Of a stretch of DNA of 25,000 nt, positions 24,401 through 25,000 are shown piece after piece (position 1 is the stretch's first letter; each line of letters starts with the position of its first letter). Under the pieces are notes generated by a model. It saw only the letters and a program-made list of their open reading frames with translations. It made no database searches and was not told the DNA's origin. The DNA lies in the NCBI GenBank assembly GCA_016946835.1, contig JACVTC010000082.1:440001-465000 (forward strand), written 5' to 3'. The translations under genes were made by a program, and so were the position numbers. Source of the stretch: Neocallimastix lanati (nom. inval.) (lineage: Eukaryota; Neocallimastigomycota; Neocallimastigomycetes; Neocallimastigales; Neocallimastigaceae).

Positions 24401-25000
24401 TTATCCTTAGTTTTATTAATTTTCACACCTTTCCTTTTTGTTGGTATTTATATTCAAGCTAGAAGTATGGTTGATAGAAATGAAGAAAAACGTAAAATCT
24501 TTGAAAAGAGTACAAAGGTCGTTGTTGAATCAATTACTGCTATTAAAACGGTTTACGCTCTCAATTTACAAGATCATTTCGGTAAGCTCTATGATGAACA
24601 ATTAGTTGAACCTCAAAGAAGATTAGAACATCAATACAAAAAATCTAGTTTTGGTATTGGTTTCGGTAACTGTATGACTAATTTAGCCTACGGCGTTGGT
24701 TTCTATTTCGGTTATATTTTCCTTAAAAGTGGTGATATAAGCTTCGAAGATATGTTCAAAATTGTTATGGCTATTATCTTTACCTCAGGTAATGTTGGTC
24801 AAGCAAGTATTGCCATTCCTGATTTAGTGAAATCAGGCAATGCCTTTGGTCGTATTCTTCAAACTGTAAATCGTAAATCAAAAATTGATGCCAGTAGTTC
24901 TGAAGGCTGTAAAAAGAATAAATTAAATGGTGAGATCTCCTTTAATCACCTTCGCTTCCATTATCCATCGCGTCCAGATATTACAGTATTACGCTTAAGA
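21045..25000 (+). CDS. ABCB-type (P-glycoprotein/MDR) full ABC transporter, 3' end outside window
   Basis: Exon 1 is 21045-21232; exon 2 starts at 21661 and runs off the window, giving 1176 residues so far. Order: basic N-terminus, TMD1 (from ~43), NBD1, acidic linker, TMD2 (from ~790), start of NBD2. NBD1 has Walker A GASGSGKST (503-511), Q-loop Q551, signature LSGGQ (607-611), Walker B ILLLDE (D631, catalytic E632) and H-loop H663, so it looks ATPase-competent. The linker (~690-780) is rich in Glu and Asn. NBD2 is cut after its FHYPSRPD region, before Walker A. Full-size TMD-NBD-TMD-NBD transporters of subfamily B export hydrophobic drugs, lipids or peptides (Ste6-like a-factor in fungi) across membranes; the substrate here is unknown. 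Splicing is consistent: LPTV plus IFCLGNMLDSF aligns without a gap to the TM1 region of P-glycoproteins. Confidence 0.93.
21233..21660 (+). other. Spliceosomal intron in the ABC transporter gene, 428 bp, phase 2
   Basis: Donor GTAAGT at 21233 and acceptor AATAG ending at 21660. Joining ACAGT to CATTTTTTG keeps the frame, puts all NBD1 motifs in one frame, and restores a continuous first transmembrane segment. The intron contains T runs (about 21279-21296 and 21447-21467) and is otherwise AT-rich. Confidence 0.8.

Overview
The window looks like a nuclear contig from a very AT-rich eukaryote. Long A/T homopolymers, Asn-rich proteins, a spliceosomal intron (GTAAGT...TAG) and LTR retrotransposons of both main superfamilies fit an anaerobic gut fungus (Neocallimastigomycota) best. 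That assignment is inferred from composition and gene content; no marker gene proves it, and a Dictyostelium-like protist is the main alternative.

Layout. 1-731: the 3' end of something on the + strand, namely an Asn/Lys-rich ORF, then a hairpin and a polypurine tract. 732-1389: an LTR (TGATAC...GTATCA). 1395-8585: a complete Ty3/gypsy-type element on the - strand, with two 900-bp LTRs that look identical, a 5-bp target duplication TTAAA, and one intact 1347-codon gag-pol frame. 8591-8678: a tRNA-like Pol III unit (box A, box B, T5). 9076-10321: a decayed gag gene with a tRNA-type primer-binding site upstream, i.e. a relic LTR element. 10322-12741: AT-rich DNA with relic repeats. 12742-19230: a complete Ty1/copia-type element on the - strand, with 312-bp LTRs that look identical, target duplication TAATT, and separate gag and pol frames. 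19231-21044: AT-rich intergenic DNA. 21045-25000: the host gene, a full-size ABCB (P-glycoprotein/MDR-type) ABC transporter on the + strand, with one 428-bp intron and its second nucleotide-binding domain cut off by the window end.

How the parts work together. Each intact element carries its protein functions and the cis signals for reverse transcription. The Ty3-type element has no tRNA-type PBS. The 12 nt next to its 5' LTR are perfectly complementary to a stretch inside the LTR that starts 35 nt downstream of a TATA box, which is the arrangement of Tf1-style self-priming. The copia-type element instead has a PBS matching the anticodon arm of tRNA-Lys(CUU), so it probably uses a half-tRNA primer, and its pol is reached by a +1 frameshift. 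Two different LTR elements ended at the same TTAAA about 20 bp upstream of the tRNA-like unit, which suggests Pol III-directed integration. These three observations are the most interesting ones here. LTR identity was judged by eye from aligned text, not computed.
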